Part shown: positions 5,401 through 5,488 of the stretch, one piece after another
Layout of the letters: each line of letters opens with the position of its first letter
Position numbering within the stretch: the stretch's first letter is position 1
DNA from: Deltaproteobacteria bacterium
GTDB lineage: Bacteria; Desulfobacterota; Binatia; Bin18
Assembly: GCA_016200595.1 (NCBI GenBank)
Contig: JACQEL010000646.1
Location: 1 to 5,488, forward strand
DNA length: 5,488 nt
Direction of reading: 5' to 3'
The notes under the pieces: model-generated
The model's database searches: none
What the model saw: only the letters and a program-made list of their open reading frames with translations
What the model was told of the DNA's origin: nothing
Position numbers and translations under genes: made by a program

Positions 5401-5488
5401 TTAGCTACTTCTGGCTACCTTCAAGACGGGGGTCATTGTGCTGGTTGCGTCTGGGTTGCGGATGGTCGCGTTTTCCAGCCCGTCGAGC
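5401..5488 (-). CDS. 3' end of an unidentified gene upstream of leuB (partial)
   Basis: The minus-strand frame entering at base 5488 reads LDGLENATIRNPDATSTMTP followed by VLKVARSS and a TAA stop (5401-5403). It is open to the window edge and ends 32 bases before the leuB start, an operon-like spacing. Only 28 residues are visible, and I do not recognise them. They do not look like the usual C-terminus of LeuC or LeuD. The tail could also be chance coding. Confidence 0.45.
   Translation of the reverse strand, partial: LDGLENATIRNPDATSTMTPVLKVARSS

Overview
The window shows two biosynthetic loci arranged tail to tail. It is moderately GC-rich bacterial chromosome with dense, ordinary coding. 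No phage, IS transposase, CRISPR array, rRNA or tRNA is visible. The host cannot be named from this sequence. The fused TrpE-TrpG enzyme behind a Trp-codon leader resembles the alphaproteobacterial (rhizobial) trpE(G) arrangement. The two dispersed-looking repeats (a long GGGGCGAAGC palindrome and a TCAGCNN heptad array) remind me of uncultured deltaproteobacterial/Tectomicrobia-type genomes, so an uncultured proteobacterial-grade lineage is a weak inference.

Region 1 (1-2356, + strand) is tryptophan biosynthesis entry. It starts inside a leader peptide that ends in three tandem Trp codons (WWWLPL-stop). This is followed by mutually exclusive RNA pairings: a 1:2 hairpin, a 10-bp 2:3 antiterminator, and a 3:4 terminator with a T-tract. 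A further strong hairpin lies before a 721-aa TrpE-TrpG fusion. This is a classical ribosome-mediated trp attenuator, with one extra segment that could capture strand 4.

Region 2 (2357-3155) is an intergenic stretch of 240 bases holding a 17-bp-armed palindrome and a terminator-like hairpin. It is followed by a 171-aa exported protein of unknown function and then a 7-nt-period repeat at the convergent junction.

Region 3 (3142-5488, - strand) reads right to left. It contains the 3' end of an unidentified gene, leuB (3-isopropylmalate dehydrogenase), two very small membrane proteins overlapping by ATGA, and a UbiE-like SAM-dependent methyltransferase. The gaps are 32 nt, about 25 nt, a 4-nt overlap and 25 nt, so this looks like one operon. 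The methyltransferase stop codon lies inside the heptad repeat.

Together the window feeds two amino-acid pathways (Trp and Leu). The small-membrane-protein pair and the methyltransferase riding with leuB have no assignable role here. The most notable observation is the complete trp attenuator. The least explained is the membrane-protein pair.
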